Assembly (NCBI GenBank): GCA_016791475.1
Contig: JAEUWI010000049.1
Span: 1-56,153 of the forward strand
Length of the DNA: 56,153 bases
Origin: Candidatus Hydrogenedentota bacterium
GTDB lineage: Bacteria; Hydrogenedentota; Hydrogenedentia; Hydrogenedentales; JAEUWI01
Reading direction: 5' to 3'
In this document: piece by piece, positions 1 to 8,638 of the stretch
How the letters are laid out: every line of letters starts with the position of its first letter
Numbering within the stretch: position 1 is the stretch's first letter
Notes under the pieces: generated by a model
Databases searched by the model: none
What the model saw: only the letters and a program-made list of their open reading frames with translations
Told to the model about the DNA's origin: nothing
Made by a program: the position numbers and the translations under genes

Positions 1-71
1 CTTCACCTTCACCTTCACCTTCACCTTCACCTTCACCTTCACCTTCACCTTCGCCCTCGCCCTCGCCTTCG
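1..71 (-). repeat. Hexanucleotide repeat coding Gly-Glu, runs off the left edge
   Basis: Tandem CTTCAC/CTCGCC-type hexamers on the plus strand read as GGT-GAA / GGC-GAG codons on the minus strand. The repeat is in frame with the lipoprotein that starts at 1279. Its full length cannot be seen because it continues beyond base 1. Confidence 0.9.
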
Positions 72-1279
72 CCACCCAACTGGGTGATGCTGGACATCAG
101 CATCGCGCCCGTCTCCACCTCTGAAAGTTCGATTCGAGACTCCGGAGTCACTACCGGCACTTCATCGCCCAGTCGCGTATCCAGGATCGCGTCGATACCG
201 TCGTCTCTCTTGCTGTCGTCGGGCCTTCCGGCCAGACTTTCAATCGTCGCTACATAGGCGCCGTCAACCCACAAGTCCACCTGTCCCGCGAATGCCAGGT
301 CTTCCGCTTCAATCTTCAGCTTGCGACGGTCGCCCTCCTGCTCGTACTCGGCCTTACCTGTCGCGCCCAGGGCCGACCCGACACCGGACAATAAGATGGA
401 GAATTCGTTCGTCTGGCTCTGGTTTCCGCCCGGGAGAATTACGATTGTGTCGGATACGAGATGGCCGTCCACCGCGAGCGTTCCCGACGCGAATACTCTC
501 AAACCGACGGCGAGATCGGCGGCCGACCCGGTTGGCGCGTCGAAGTCGCTGGGCGTGAAGATCGTGGCGGCGTCAAAGGCGACCGTGATGGCTGCGGCGT
601 CCCGCTTGAGCACGAAGCGCTTGGCTGCGGTATCGATGCTCTCGATCACACCGATGGCCCGAGCCTCCACGGAAGTGTCAAAGAGGTCCACCCGCAGATC
701 CGGTACGAGCTGGTAGGAGCCGTCCTCCAGCGACACCAGGCTGATGTTGCCCAACTCAACGAGCAAAAGACCGGTCCCGTTTTCAGTGGCGGTGAAGTTC
801 ACGTTTACCGACAGAATTCCGCCGTCGGGAAGGGCGATGTTATCAATCAAGGCATCGGGTGTCGATGCGAGCCTGAGTCGCGGCGCGGAGAGGCGCAGCT
901 CAACTTCCGTATAGTCGCCCGCGGGCACCACAACGGAGTCCAGCACATCCCGGACGCCCATCAGGTCGAGCAAGTTAACCTGCAGCGGGTCGGAGAAAAC
1001 GGAGAGCGACTCGCTCAAACCATTCACCAGGCGAATCAGGCGGATTTCGTCCAGATTTACGAAGAGCGAATCGATCTCATCTTGCGGGACGACCCGGGCC
1101 TTCGTGTCCAGCGCCTTGACGGATGCGGCGTCGAAGGAGCCATCGCTCGCGCCGAGCAACATGGTGAGCCTGGTTCCGTCCTGAGGGTCAACGGTCACCG
1201 GGCATCCGGTGAGCCCCAGGGCCGCCACAAGCACCAGTGCCGAAGCCAGAAGCCGGGTCGGTTGGATAGTACGAATCAT
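1..1279 (-). CDS. DUF4382-like lipoprotein with Gly-Glu tract, 3' end outside window
   Basis: The reading frame opens with ATG at 1279 and is still open at base 1, so about 426 residues are visible and the C terminus is missing. A hydrophobic signal ends in the lipobox LTGC (Cys at about residue 26), so the protein should be a membrane-anchored lipoprotein. Residues of about 40-190 read like the DUF4382 family: a stretch containing the pattern FVNLDEIRL, then NLLDL and PAGDYTEVELRL. The middle part (about 200-330) is beta-rich and unassigned. The protein ends, as far as visible, in (Gly-Glu)n encoded by hexanucleotide repeats at 1-71. It lies 105 bases downstream of the anti-sigma gene on the same strand, so it may be an output of that operon. 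Function unknown; extracellular or periplasmic location is inferred. Confidence 0.8.
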   Translation of the reverse strand, partial: MIRTIQPTRLLASALVLVAALGLTGCPVTVDPQDGTRLTMLLGASDGSFDAASVKALDTKARVVPQDEIDSLFVNLDEIRLIRLVNGLSESLSVFSDPLQVNLLDLMGVRDVLDSVVVPAGDYTEVELRLSAPRLRLASTPDALIDNIALPDGGILSVNVNFTATENGTGLLLVELGNISLVSLEDGSYQLVPDLRVDLFDTSVEARAIGVIESIDTAAKRFVLKRDAAAITVAFDAATIFTPSDFDAPTGSAADLAVGLRVFASGTLAVDGHLVSDTIVILPGGNQSQTNEFSILLSGVGSALGATGKAEYEQEGDRRKLKIEAEDLAFAGQVDLWVDGAYVATIESLAGRPDDSKRDDGIDAILDTRLGDEVPVVTPESRIELSEVETGAMLMSSITQLGGEGEGEGEGEGEGEGEGEGEGEGE

Positions 1280-1384
1280 CGAAGTTTCTCCGTATCTTTC
1301 ATGTTCAGTGGCCGCGGCGAAATGCCGGGCTCCTGGGGCACGAGACGGAGAGAGGCGGGCTTTACTTACATCCGGCCCGGAGGG

Positions 1385-2155
1385 TTACTCCCCCGGTGCG
1401 AGGGAGAACAGAAAGGTCGTTTTCCCGCCCGCCGCGTCGATCTCGACTTCGTAGTCTTCGGTATCGAGCTCGGAGAACTCCACCGCCCCTGTTGATTCGA
1501 GGGTACGGCTTTCGAGGAGCGCGCCCCCGCTCTTCAGGTGGACCCGACAACGCCTCCCCGGCTCGGGGGCTCCTTCAAAAACGAGCCGGAGCGTGGCCTT
1601 CTCCCCCCTGTCGTGTTGCACCGTGACCCGGATCGGACCGGCCGCACTGTCCAGGTCCCAGGACAGAACCTTGGGACACAATGAGCCGTCCAGCACCGGC
1701 ACGGCGGCAAGGGGAACCGCCGTGAAGGTCTCCACGGCCGCCCCGACCACCTTCAGGCCGTCGCGAAGCCACGCCAGGACAAGTTGCGGGGCGGTTTGGG
1801 CCGGTTGTGCCGCCGCCAGGAGCGTATGCAGGTCGGCAACGCTACGGACACAATGCCCGCAGGTCGCCAGATGGGCCTCCGCCGTCACGCGGTCTTCCCA
1901 GGACATCACGCCGTCGACATATTCCGCCAGATCGTTGTCGTCGAGGCAGGGCCCCCGGGCACTATCCACGGTTGGGTGCTTGGCCGACCGGCGAAGCCCC
2001 GAAAAGAGCGCCAGGGCCTCCCCGCACGCATCACACACGGCGGCATGCTCTATGGCCCGACGCACATCGCCGGACGTAATCGTGCCCGCCGCGGCGCTCA
2101 GGGCCGCGTCCATCAGGAGTTCATCGCCGGGGCATGTCGTGCTTTCATTCTTCAT
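1385..2155 (-). CDS. Anti-sigma factor with two HxxxCxxC zinc-finger motifs
   Basis: A 256-residue protein. Two copies of the ZAS/zf-HC2 signature are visible: H37-x3-C41-x2-C44 and H95-x3-C99-x2-C102. In zinc-binding anti-sigma factors this module clamps the sigma factor. Residues of about 165-253 form a beta-rich, Ig-like tail. No membrane segment is seen, so it is probably cytoplasmic, unlike the membrane-spanning RsiW type. Its ATG overlaps the last 11 bases of the upstream sigma gene, which suggests translational coupling and a cognate pair. The duplication of the zinc motif is unusual. The target sigma factor is inferred from position only. Confidence 0.85.
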   Translation of the reverse strand: MKNESTTCPGDELLMDAALSAAAGTITSGDVRRAIEHAAVCDACGEALALFSGLRRSAKHPTVDSARGPCLDDNDLAEYVDGVMSWEDRVTAEAHLATCGHCVRSVADLHTLLAAAQPAQTAPQLVLAWLRDGLKVVGAAVETFTAVPLAAVPVLDGSLCPKVLSWDLDSAAGPIRVTVQHDRGEKATLRLVFEGAPEPGRRCRVHLKSGGALLESRTLESTGAVEFSELDTEDYEVEIDAAGGKTTFLFSLAPGE

Positions 2156-2735
2156 GGTTGTGCTCGTTCATCAGGGCGAGTATGCCCGTCCGCAATTTGG
2201 TCAGCGCCCGCGAGTTTTCCACCGAAATGGTACCCAGCGGTCTGCCGGTTATCTCCGCAATTTCCTGCAGCGTCTTCCCTTCAAGTCTCAGTCGAATCAG
2301 CAGAGCCTGCTTCTCCGGAAGCGACCTCAGCACCGTCTCCAGGGCCGCGCGACGCAGCGACTGTTCTTCATCCTCGCCGGCATCGTGCTCGACCTCTTCG
2401 CAGACCTGATACTCCTCGGCGAGGGGGCCCTTGTTTCGCAAGGCGTAATAATCCATCACCAGGTTGCGGGTCACTTGAACCAGGTAGGTGGAAAACCTCG
2501 CCCGGCCCTGCCAGGCCCGGATCCGGCGGCGGTCATCTTCCAGCAGTTTCTGGTAGATGTGGTGCTCCAGATCATCCGTGTCGATACTGGCCACCTCATA
2601 GCGCCGGCGCAACTGGGCCGAGGTGGACCGGATCAACCGGCGGTACTGGCTCATGAAACTTTCCCAGGCCGCTGGCTCTTCCGCCAGGCAGGCCGCGATA
2701 AGTTCATTGTCTGTTCTGTAACTATGAGACGACAT
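2145..2735 (-). CDS. ECF-type RNA polymerase sigma factor
   Basis: A 196-residue protein starting at the ATG at 2735. Longer starts would run into the upstream CHAT gene, whose stop is at 2746-2748. Region 2 is seen at about residues 20-95, with DTDDLEHHIYQKLL and the region 2.4-like FSTYLVQVTRNLVMDYY. Region 4 lies at about 135-190 (LPEKQALLIRLRLEGKTLQEIA, then a helix-turn-helix with GTISVENSRAL). The acidic linker between them is rich in Glu/Asp. Size and the lack of region 3 fit the sigma-70 ECF family. It sits 10 bases behind the FHA-CHAT gene and overlaps the anti-sigma gene, so the three are probably one transcript. No clear Shine-Dalgarno site precedes the start, so coupling to the upstream gene is likely. 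Confidence 0.88.
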   Translation of the reverse strand: MSSHSYRTDNELIAACLAEEPAAWESFMSQYRRLIRSTSAQLRRRYEVASIDTDDLEHHIYQKLLEDDRRRIRAWQGRARFSTYLVQVTRNLVMDYYALRNKGPLAEEYQVCEEVEHDAGEDEEQSLRRAALETVLRSLPEKQALLIRLRLEGKTLQEIAEITGRPLGTISVENSRALTKLRTGILALMNEHNHEE

Positions 2736-2745
2736 GGGGCGCAGT

Positions 2746-4167
2746 TTACTTACATGCCGCTTCCGGCGCAATGGGCGCCAGTCGCTGCACAGGGTTGCCG
2801 TAAAGAATGAACGCGGCCCAGGAAAGATCATCGTCACCCCGGGCACGCCGGGTTACCATCCGGGCCTCCCGAAGCGCCGCGCCGATGGGAGTTCCGCGAA
2901 GCAATCGGTGAAAGAATACGTTGGCGAGGGCCGCACTGCTCTCCGCGCGTATGGGCCAGCGTGCGCCCACCACGGCCCCAACCCCCGCCAGCAGCAGCCC
3001 CGAGGCCAGCCCTGTGTTGGGGGCGTGGCCCATGTGCTCCTTTTTCTGCGGGGTCTCCTCCGCGGAATTGCACGCGTTGGAAAAGACGAGCCGTGGCGGA
3101 CGGGACAGGCTGCGAATTTGCGCCGGTCCGAGTGCGCCATCGCTCAGTTGCCAGCCCGAGGCCTCGGGGCGCTCCGGATCATAGACCCCGTGGCCGATAT
3201 AATAGACGAGGTCGGCCGACTCCATGGCCCGGAGCACCGCGACCTGGGTGGCCCGCCCACCGGCCAGGAAGTCCACATCCAGGAAACTGCGCCCTGATTC
3301 CAGTGACCAGAGCAGAGTCTCTGCCTCCTCTCGGGCCTCCGGAAGGTCGCCCCGGGGGTCGGCGATAATCAGCATGCGCTGGCGCTTCGGGGCTCCGTGG
3401 ATCGCCATACGCTGGCTCAGGTCGCCAAGAACCACCTGGCGACCCAGGGCAAAACGTTCACACCAAAGGAGTTCCCCCGAAAGCACCAGCTCCCAGGGAA
3501 CATCAATCAACTCGCTGTCATGGGACACAATCAGCCCATCGCTGGGAAGCGCCTCCAACCGTTCGCGGACCCGTTGTGGTATAATTTGCGCACCCAGCAG
3601 GGTTCCCAGTTCCCGCAGCTCGGCCATGCCGCCGGACCACCCCGCGTTTCCGCGCTGGGCTATCCGGGCGAGGTCTCGCCCAATGCGGGAAGCCAGCGAA
3701 TCGGGATAGTCGATGGTATATTGCCGCGACAGGGGGTCGCTTCCGGACAGCCGGTAGCGCAGTTGGCCTTCGGAAAAGGCGATTTGCAGCACCGTCGCCG
3801 CGATGACCGGTTCGGGTGACGCGGCGGTGCTGGTGTGGACCTCCGAAAGCACGACCCGGAGGCGGGTCGCGCCGAGGACGAGGACAGTCTCGGGTTGCAG
3901 GGGCAGGGGGACAGAAATACGGGAAAGCTGGTCAAGCGATTGGACTAAGAGGCCGTTTCGGCTGCCGCAATCTTCTGCAAACCACTGGCCTGAATCGACA
4001 TAGATACGGGCGTGACGCTCGGATACCGTGTGGTCGTCGGCGAGGGAAACTTCGTTGTCCGCTCCCCGACCGATGCGGATTTCGGGTCCGGAAAGCCCGA
4101 TCCGCCGCCCCTGGTGCGGGCCGGATTCCACCTGGATCTCCACCGTCCATTGCGCTCGCTCGATCAT
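2746..4167 (-). CDS. FHA-domain CHAT caspase-like protease
   Basis: A 473-residue protein. Residues of about 8-108 are a forkhead-associated domain with the phosphothreonine-binding landmarks GRG (34-36 region), SERHA (49-53) and SRNG (69-72). The C-terminal half (about 215-465) is a CHAT peptidase. The expected dyad is present: His326 in YYIGHG and Cys366 in VFSNACNSA, followed by the family's GVGAVVGARWPI and the terminal IGAALREARM helix. The family cleaves proteins after an upstream sensing event. Here the sensor is a phosphopeptide-binding FHA rather than TPRs. It is first in a leftward run with sigma and anti-sigma genes and is divergent from a Ser/Thr kinase gene. I infer that the kinase product is its ligand and that the anti-sigma factor may be its substrate. 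Confidence 0.85.
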   Translation of the reverse strand: MIERAQWTVEIQVESGPHQGRRIGLSGPEIRIGRGADNEVSLADDHTVSERHARIYVDSGQWFAEDCGSRNGLLVQSLDQLSRISVPLPLQPETVLVLGATRLRVVLSEVHTSTAASPEPVIAATVLQIAFSEGQLRYRLSGSDPLSRQYTIDYPDSLASRIGRDLARIAQRGNAGWSGGMAELRELGTLLGAQIIPQRVRERLEALPSDGLIVSHDSELIDVPWELVLSGELLWCERFALGRQVVLGDLSQRMAIHGAPKRQRMLIIADPRGDLPEAREEAETLLWSLESGRSFLDVDFLAGGRATQVAVLRAMESADLVYYIGHGVYDPERPEASGWQLSDGALGPAQIRSLSRPPRLVFSNACNSAEETPQKKEHMGHAPNTGLASGLLLAGVGAVVGARWPIRAESSAALANVFFHRLLRGTPIGAALREARMVTRRARGDDDLSWAAFILYGNPVQRLAPIAPEAACK

Positions 4168-4260
4168 GGTACTCCCGTGTCGCCCAATTGCAGGGCAGTA
4201 TAGTGGAGTGGAAAAGAGGCGGTCAATGTAAGCGAATCACCGGACCGCCCGTCCGATGAT

Positions 4261-6675
4261 ATGTGCAACGAATATGCGATTATGCTTGAAGTGTCTTTGG
4301 ACCGGGAAACAGTACACGTGGTAGCCAACAACCCCATGCCCCATCAGCCGCCGGAGGATTCGCGAGCGCGAACCCAGGCCTTCGATCCGGCAGCGGCCCA
4401 ATCCGACCCCTGGCTGGGCCGGATGGCGGGCAACTACCATATCCTCTCCAAACTCGGCAGCGGTGGCTTTGGGGCCGTCTACACGGCCCGTGACATCCAC
4501 CTGGACCGATTGGTCGCCCTCAAGATGCTCCGGTACCCGGAGGATTCCGTCGCCCGGGCGGATCTGCTCAAAGAGGCCCGCGTGCTGGCGAAGCTCGGCG
4601 AGCAGCCCGGCGTCGTGCAGGTTTTTGGCTGGGGCGAGGTGGACGGCAACTGCTATTTTGCGCTCGAGATGCTGCCCAGAAGCGCAGCGGACCTGCTGCG
4701 CGAAGCGCCTTGCGGTCTCCCCGCCACGCAGGCGCTGGAGCTGCTCATCCCCTGTGCCGAAGCGCTGGCCCAGGCCCATGGCCGGGGCATTGTCCACGGC
4801 GATATCAAGCCGGCGAATATCTTGAGCGACGGCGGGCGCGGCAAACTCTGCGATTTTGGCCTGGCCAGATTCTACCGGCACTCGACTCCCGCGAACGGGA
4901 TGGTGATTGGTTCCCCCGCCTTCATGGCGCCGGAACAATTGCGGGGCGAAATCGCCGGACCGGCCTCCGATATTTTTGCGATCGGCGTCACCCTTTATCA
5001 GCTCCTGAGCGGGCAACTGCCCTTCGACCGGCCAACGCCGGAGGAAACGACCGCCGCGATTCTGGACAATCACTGGCGCCCCCTCCGGGATTTGATGCCC
5101 AGCGTCGACGCGCGGCTGGAACGCATCGTGGAAGCCTGCCTGGCGCCCGATCCGGACCTGCGCTACCCCTCGGCAAAGGCCCTGGCGGATGCGCTGCGCG
5201 CATGCCGGACGCGGGAAAAGTCCGCACGTTCCGGGCGCGACCGGCGGCGCGTCCTTCTGCCTTTTGCGGCGGCCCTGCTGGCCGTGGTACTGGGTGCGGT
5301 GCTCTTTCCGTTGCTGGAAACAGGCCTCCACTCCGGCGGCGCCAACACGGCACAGGCCGAGGCCCGGAATCTGCTGGAGCAGGGTAATTATCAGGCCGCC
5401 GCTAGAGCGTTTCAGGAAGCACTCGCCGGCGGCGCCGCCGATGACCGCGTTCGGTATGGCCTGGGGTACGCCCTGTTGCTCGATGGCAAACTGGAAGAGG
5501 CCGAAACGGCATTCGCTTCCATCGAGGATCCCGTGCGCGCCGCCGAAGGCCATGCCGCCGTGGCCCAGGCCCGCAATGACAGCGACGCCCCCGAGGACCT
5601 CGCCGAGGCGGCACGTCAGGATGAATCGAGCTATGCCTCGGTTCTGCTCGCCTCCGCCGATCTCTCGGCGGGACACTGGAGCGAAGCGCGGGATAGACTG
5701 GCGCAGCTCGATGAAAATGACCTCGACTACAACTGGCAGCGCGCCCGGCTCTGGCAGTCATTGGGAACGGCCCACTTCCGGCTCGGCGAAGTGGCCGAGG
5801 CCCGCGCCGCCTTCGAACGCGCGGCCGGTACGGGAAACGCCCAGAGCGCGGTCGTGGCCGAAGGCTATCTGGAAATAACCGAACGGGAGCTCGCCCGGGA
5901 GGCGCGCCAAGATTTGAGCGCCCAGATCGCGCGGCTGCGGGATCTCCGCGATCGCGCGCCTGAAGTGGAGATCACCGACCGCTGGACGAGCCGTCCGATG
6001 CGGGTGTGGATCCCCCCGGTCGACGTGGGCAACAGCGCCATCGCCGCCGACTCCGGTCTGGCGGACGTTCTGCCCTGGCGCCTGAGCACGGCGCTTTTTG
6101 CCCAGACCGACCGGCCCGTGGACGTGGTCGATCGCAGCATTACCGCGTCGCTCCTTTCGGAACAGGAACTCTCCGCCCAGTTGAGCGCGCCGGAGGACAC
6201 GGTCCGCCTCGGCGAATTCCTGGGCGCGCGCGTGGCCGTCCTCTGCCAGGCCAACACGGTCTTTGGCGAACAGGCCATTTCCGTATCTCTGGTGGACGTT
6301 GAAACCAGCCGCCGCATCCCCGCGGGCGAATTCCCCCTGAACCGTGCGACGGCACTGGCGCCGCTGGTGGAGCAAATCGGCCGGGCTGTCGTGACCGCGC
6401 TGGAGAAGGCCTATCCCCTTCGGGGCCAGGTACGCCAGACCGACGAAGGACTCCGAATCAATATCGGCACGGATGCTGGCCTGAAAGCGGGCATGTCCCT
6501 GAAGCTTATGACGGGCCCCGGCCCGGAATACACCCTGCCTGGCATCTCGGCCACCATTGCCGAGCCCATTGGCGCGTCCACCGCCGGCGTGACCCTGGTC
6601 CCTGCGGATGCGACGGTACCTGCCGAGGGCTGGCACGCGGAGGCAACGCCCCGACCCGAGGTCGACCATGGATAA
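4261..6675 (+). CDS. Transmembrane Ser/Thr protein kinase with TPRs and CsgG-like C-terminal domain
   Basis: An 804-residue protein if the first ATG is used. No start has a good Shine-Dalgarno site; ATGs at 4282 and 4336 are alternatives. Kinase motifs: glycine loop LGSGGFG (65-71), Lys88 in VALKML, HGDIKPAN (HRD changed to HGD, 179-181), DFG (198-200) and APE (223-225). A basic stretch and one membrane helix follow (about 331-351). Residues of about 365-560 look like TPRs. The region of about 590-720 resembles CsgG/LpoB-type domains, with a small glycine-rich tail. The Hanks-type kinase is cytoplasmic, with the TPR/CsgG part outside the inner membrane. The next gene overlaps its stop by 8 bases. 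The change of the HRD arginine is common in some bacterial kinases and need not abolish activity. Confidence 0.85.
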   Translation: MCNEYAIMLEVSLDRETVHVVANNPMPHQPPEDSRARTQAFDPAAAQSDPWLGRMAGNYHILSKLGSGGFGAVYTARDIHLDRLVALKMLRYPEDSVARADLLKEARVLAKLGEQPGVVQVFGWGEVDGNCYFALEMLPRSAADLLREAPCGLPATQALELLIPCAEALAQAHGRGIVHGDIKPANILSDGGRGKLCDFGLARFYRHSTPANGMVIGSPAFMAPEQLRGEIAGPASDIFAIGVTLYQLLSGQLPFDRPTPEETTAAILDNHWRPLRDLMPSVDARLERIVEACLAPDPDLRYPSAKALADALRACRTREKSARSGRDRRRVLLPFAAALLAVVLGAVLFPLLETGLHSGGANTAQAEARNLLEQGNYQAAARAFQEALAGGAADDRVRYGLGYALLLDGKLEEAETAFASIEDPVRAAEGHAAVAQARNDSDAPEDLAEAARQDESSYASVLLASADLSAGHWSEARDRLAQLDENDLDYNWQRARLWQSLGTAHFRLGEVAEARAAFERAAGTGNAQSAVVAEGYLEITERELAREARQDLSAQIARLRDLRDRAPEVEITDRWTSRPMRVWIPPVDVGNSAIAADSGLADVLPWRLSTALFAQTDRPVDVVDRSITASLLSEQELSAQLSAPEDTVRLGEFLGARVAVLCQANTVFGEQAISVSLVDVETSRRIPAGEFPLNRATALAPLVEQIGRAVVTALEKAYPLRGQVRQTDEGLRINIGTDAGLKAGMSLKLMTGPGPEYTLPGISATIAEPIGASTAGVTLVPADATVPAEGWHAEATPRPEVDHG

Positions 6676-8638
6676 GCGCATCTTCCTATTGATCGCGCTG
6701 GCCGCCTCGGGCTGCGCCTCGGACACGGCACGCTTTGAAAAAGAGGGGGTGGCCTATGGTGTTACCGAGGGCCCCTTTCGCGGGCGCTGGTGGAGCTACT
6801 ATGAACGGGGTCGCTCTTTCCTGGACGGTGGCTTTTATGCCGAGGCCCAGCGCGATTTTGAGACCGCCTTGAACGAGCGGGATTTGGATCAGCGGTGGGC
6901 GCGAACCTATGGGCTCCATTTCACGGCACAATACTTCCCAAATCGGGAGCTCGGTGTAGCCCTCTATCATCAGGGCGCCTATGAGGAAGCGGCGGCCCGC
7001 CTCGAAAGCAGCCAGGCCCAGCAGCCCTCCGCCAGAGCGGAATGGTATCTTCGCGAGACACGCAAGAAACTGAGCGAGGGCGACACCGTGGCGCCCGCGC
7101 TCTCGTTTGAAGGCGAGCACCCGACGAGCCTGTCCACACGGACGGCCACCCTGATGTTGCGCGCTGAGGACAACACCTACATCGACACCATTACCGTAGA
7201 CGGGCGCGCGTTGAATATCGGTGCTCCCGCACGGGCTATCGACACCTCCGCGACGGTCACCATCGCCCCCGGAACCAATACAATTGCCGTTCGGGCACGG
7301 GATGTCGCCGGACTCGAAACGGAAAGTGCGTGGCAGGTCTACGGCGACTTCGATGGCCCGGCCGTGAGTCTGGATCTCCCGGCGACGCTACCGGGTGTTC
7401 TTGAGGGCACGGTGAGCGATCACGCGGGTGTCGCGCGCCTCACGGTTGCGGGCGTGTCCGCCACGCTTTCGGAGAGCGCCGACGGACAACGCTTTCGCGT
7501 GGCTCTCGCGGCGCCGGATCTGGCCCAGCCCCTCGTGTGCATTGCGGAAGATGCACTGGGCAATACGTCCACAATCCCCCTGCCTGCCGATCGCCTGAAG
7601 GTCGCCGACGCACGCATTGCCGCCGTGTTCGCGCCGCTTGTGACCCTCGCAGAACCGGCGACAGAAGGCACGCCCAAGGTTACCCTGGCCAATCTCGCCA
7701 GCGGCCAGCGCTACCTGCGCGAAGAAATCGTGGTAGATATTGAAATAGAAGCACCAGCGGGAGTCCGGAGCCTGACCCTCAACGAGTCCCCCGTCGACAT
7801 ACTGCCTGTGCGCGGCAGCCAACGACTAAGCCGCCGGGTGGCGCTGCCCAAAGCAGGGCCGGTTGCCATGATTGCCGTGCTGGAAGACCAGCAGGGCAAT
7901 CGCGTTGAAACGCGCGCCGATATCGACCGCGTGCTTACCGACGTAGAGCAGCTTTCCAACCGGCTTAGCCTCGCCATCCTCGGCAATATCTGGGAGGGCC
8001 CCAACCGCGTGGCCCAGGCCGAAGAGACCTTCATTGCCGATGAGCTAAACCGTGTGCTCTATGACGAGGGCCGCTTTGATCTCGTCGCGCGCGACGCCCT
8101 GCCCGAAGTCCTCACCGAGCAGGAACTCGCCGCCGCCGCCGGTTCGCGCCATGGCGCTTCGCCCCTGCGCGACATCGTGCCGGCGGAGATGATGGCCGTG
8201 GGTCTGGTCCGCAAGGACGCGGAATCGGTCGAAATCATACTTCAGGCCATCAGCCTCGAAACTTCCCAACTCATGGGCTACGCCGACATAGCGGGGCGCG
8301 CCAATACGCGGGAGGAACTCCGCACCCTCGTGGCGGATCTGGCGCTGCGCTTCCTCCAGGAGTTTCCCCGGGTTCAGGGCCAGGTGGCGAGTGTCCGGAG
8401 CGCGGACACGGCCATTTCCAACCTTTCTCAGCGTGATCGGGTACGCCCGAAAATGAAGTGTCTCCTCTTCCGTCAGGGAGAAGAAATTCATGACCCGGTA
8501 ACGGGCGCTTTGCTCGGTGCTCCGGCCGAAGTGATTGCCGAAGGCTGGTTCGACGGGGTAACCCCAACCCTGTCGACCATTCGCCTGCCCCAGGGCCAGA
8601 CGGCGATTGAGGTGCAAGACTTTGTCATCACCAAGTAA
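6668..8638 (+). CDS. Lipoprotein with TPR-like N terminus and CsgG-like domain
   Basis: A 656-residue lipoprotein: the ATG overlaps the kinase stop (ATGGATAA) and opens a signal ending in ASGCAS (Cys about 16). The N-terminal 130 residues look like degenerate TPR helices. The middle is beta-rich with Ig-like segments (for example NTIAVRARDVAGLET). Residues of about 440-590 resemble the CsgG/FlgO class, with LAILGN, a VLYDEGRFDLVARDAL helix and an IILQAISLETSQ strand. The same type of domain ends the preceding kinase, so the two proteins may form one periplasmic complex. Translational coupling to the kinase and to the downstream barrel suggests a shared envelope function. The exact substrate or partner is unknown. 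Confidence 0.8.
   Translation: MDKRIFLLIALAASGCASDTARFEKEGVAYGVTEGPFRGRWWSYYERGRSFLDGGFYAEAQRDFETALNERDLDQRWARTYGLHFTAQYFPNRELGVALYHQGAYEEAAARLESSQAQQPSARAEWYLRETRKKLSEGDTVAPALSFEGEHPTSLSTRTATLMLRAEDNTYIDTITVDGRALNIGAPARAIDTSATVTIAPGTNTIAVRARDVAGLETESAWQVYGDFDGPAVSLDLPATLPGVLEGTVSDHAGVARLTVAGVSATLSESADGQRFRVALAAPDLAQPLVCIAEDALGNTSTIPLPADRLKVADARIAAVFAPLVTLAEPATEGTPKVTLANLASGQRYLREEIVVDIEIEAPAGVRSLTLNESPVDILPVRGSQRLSRRVALPKAGPVAMIAVLEDQQGNRVETRADIDRVLTDVEQLSNRLSLAILGNIWEGPNRVAQAEETFIADELNRVLYDEGRFDLVARDALPEVLTEQELAAAAGSRHGASPLRDIVPAEMMAVGLVRKDAESVEIILQAISLETSQLMGYADIAGRANTREELRTLVADLALRFLQEFPRVQGQVASVRSADTAISNLSQRDRVRPKMKCLLFRQGEEIHDPVTGALLGAPAEVIAEGWFDGVTPTLSTIRLPQGQTAIEVQDFVITK

Noticed and set aside
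2746..4167. CHAT protease as part of a type III CRISPR system
   Set aside because: No Cas genes or arrays are present. The sensor is an FHA domain instead of TPRs, and only the sigma/anti-sigma analogy remains.
4237..5676. Long minus-strand open frame opposite the kinase gene
   Set aside because: The plus strand contains all kinase motifs in frame; the minus product has no recognisable content.
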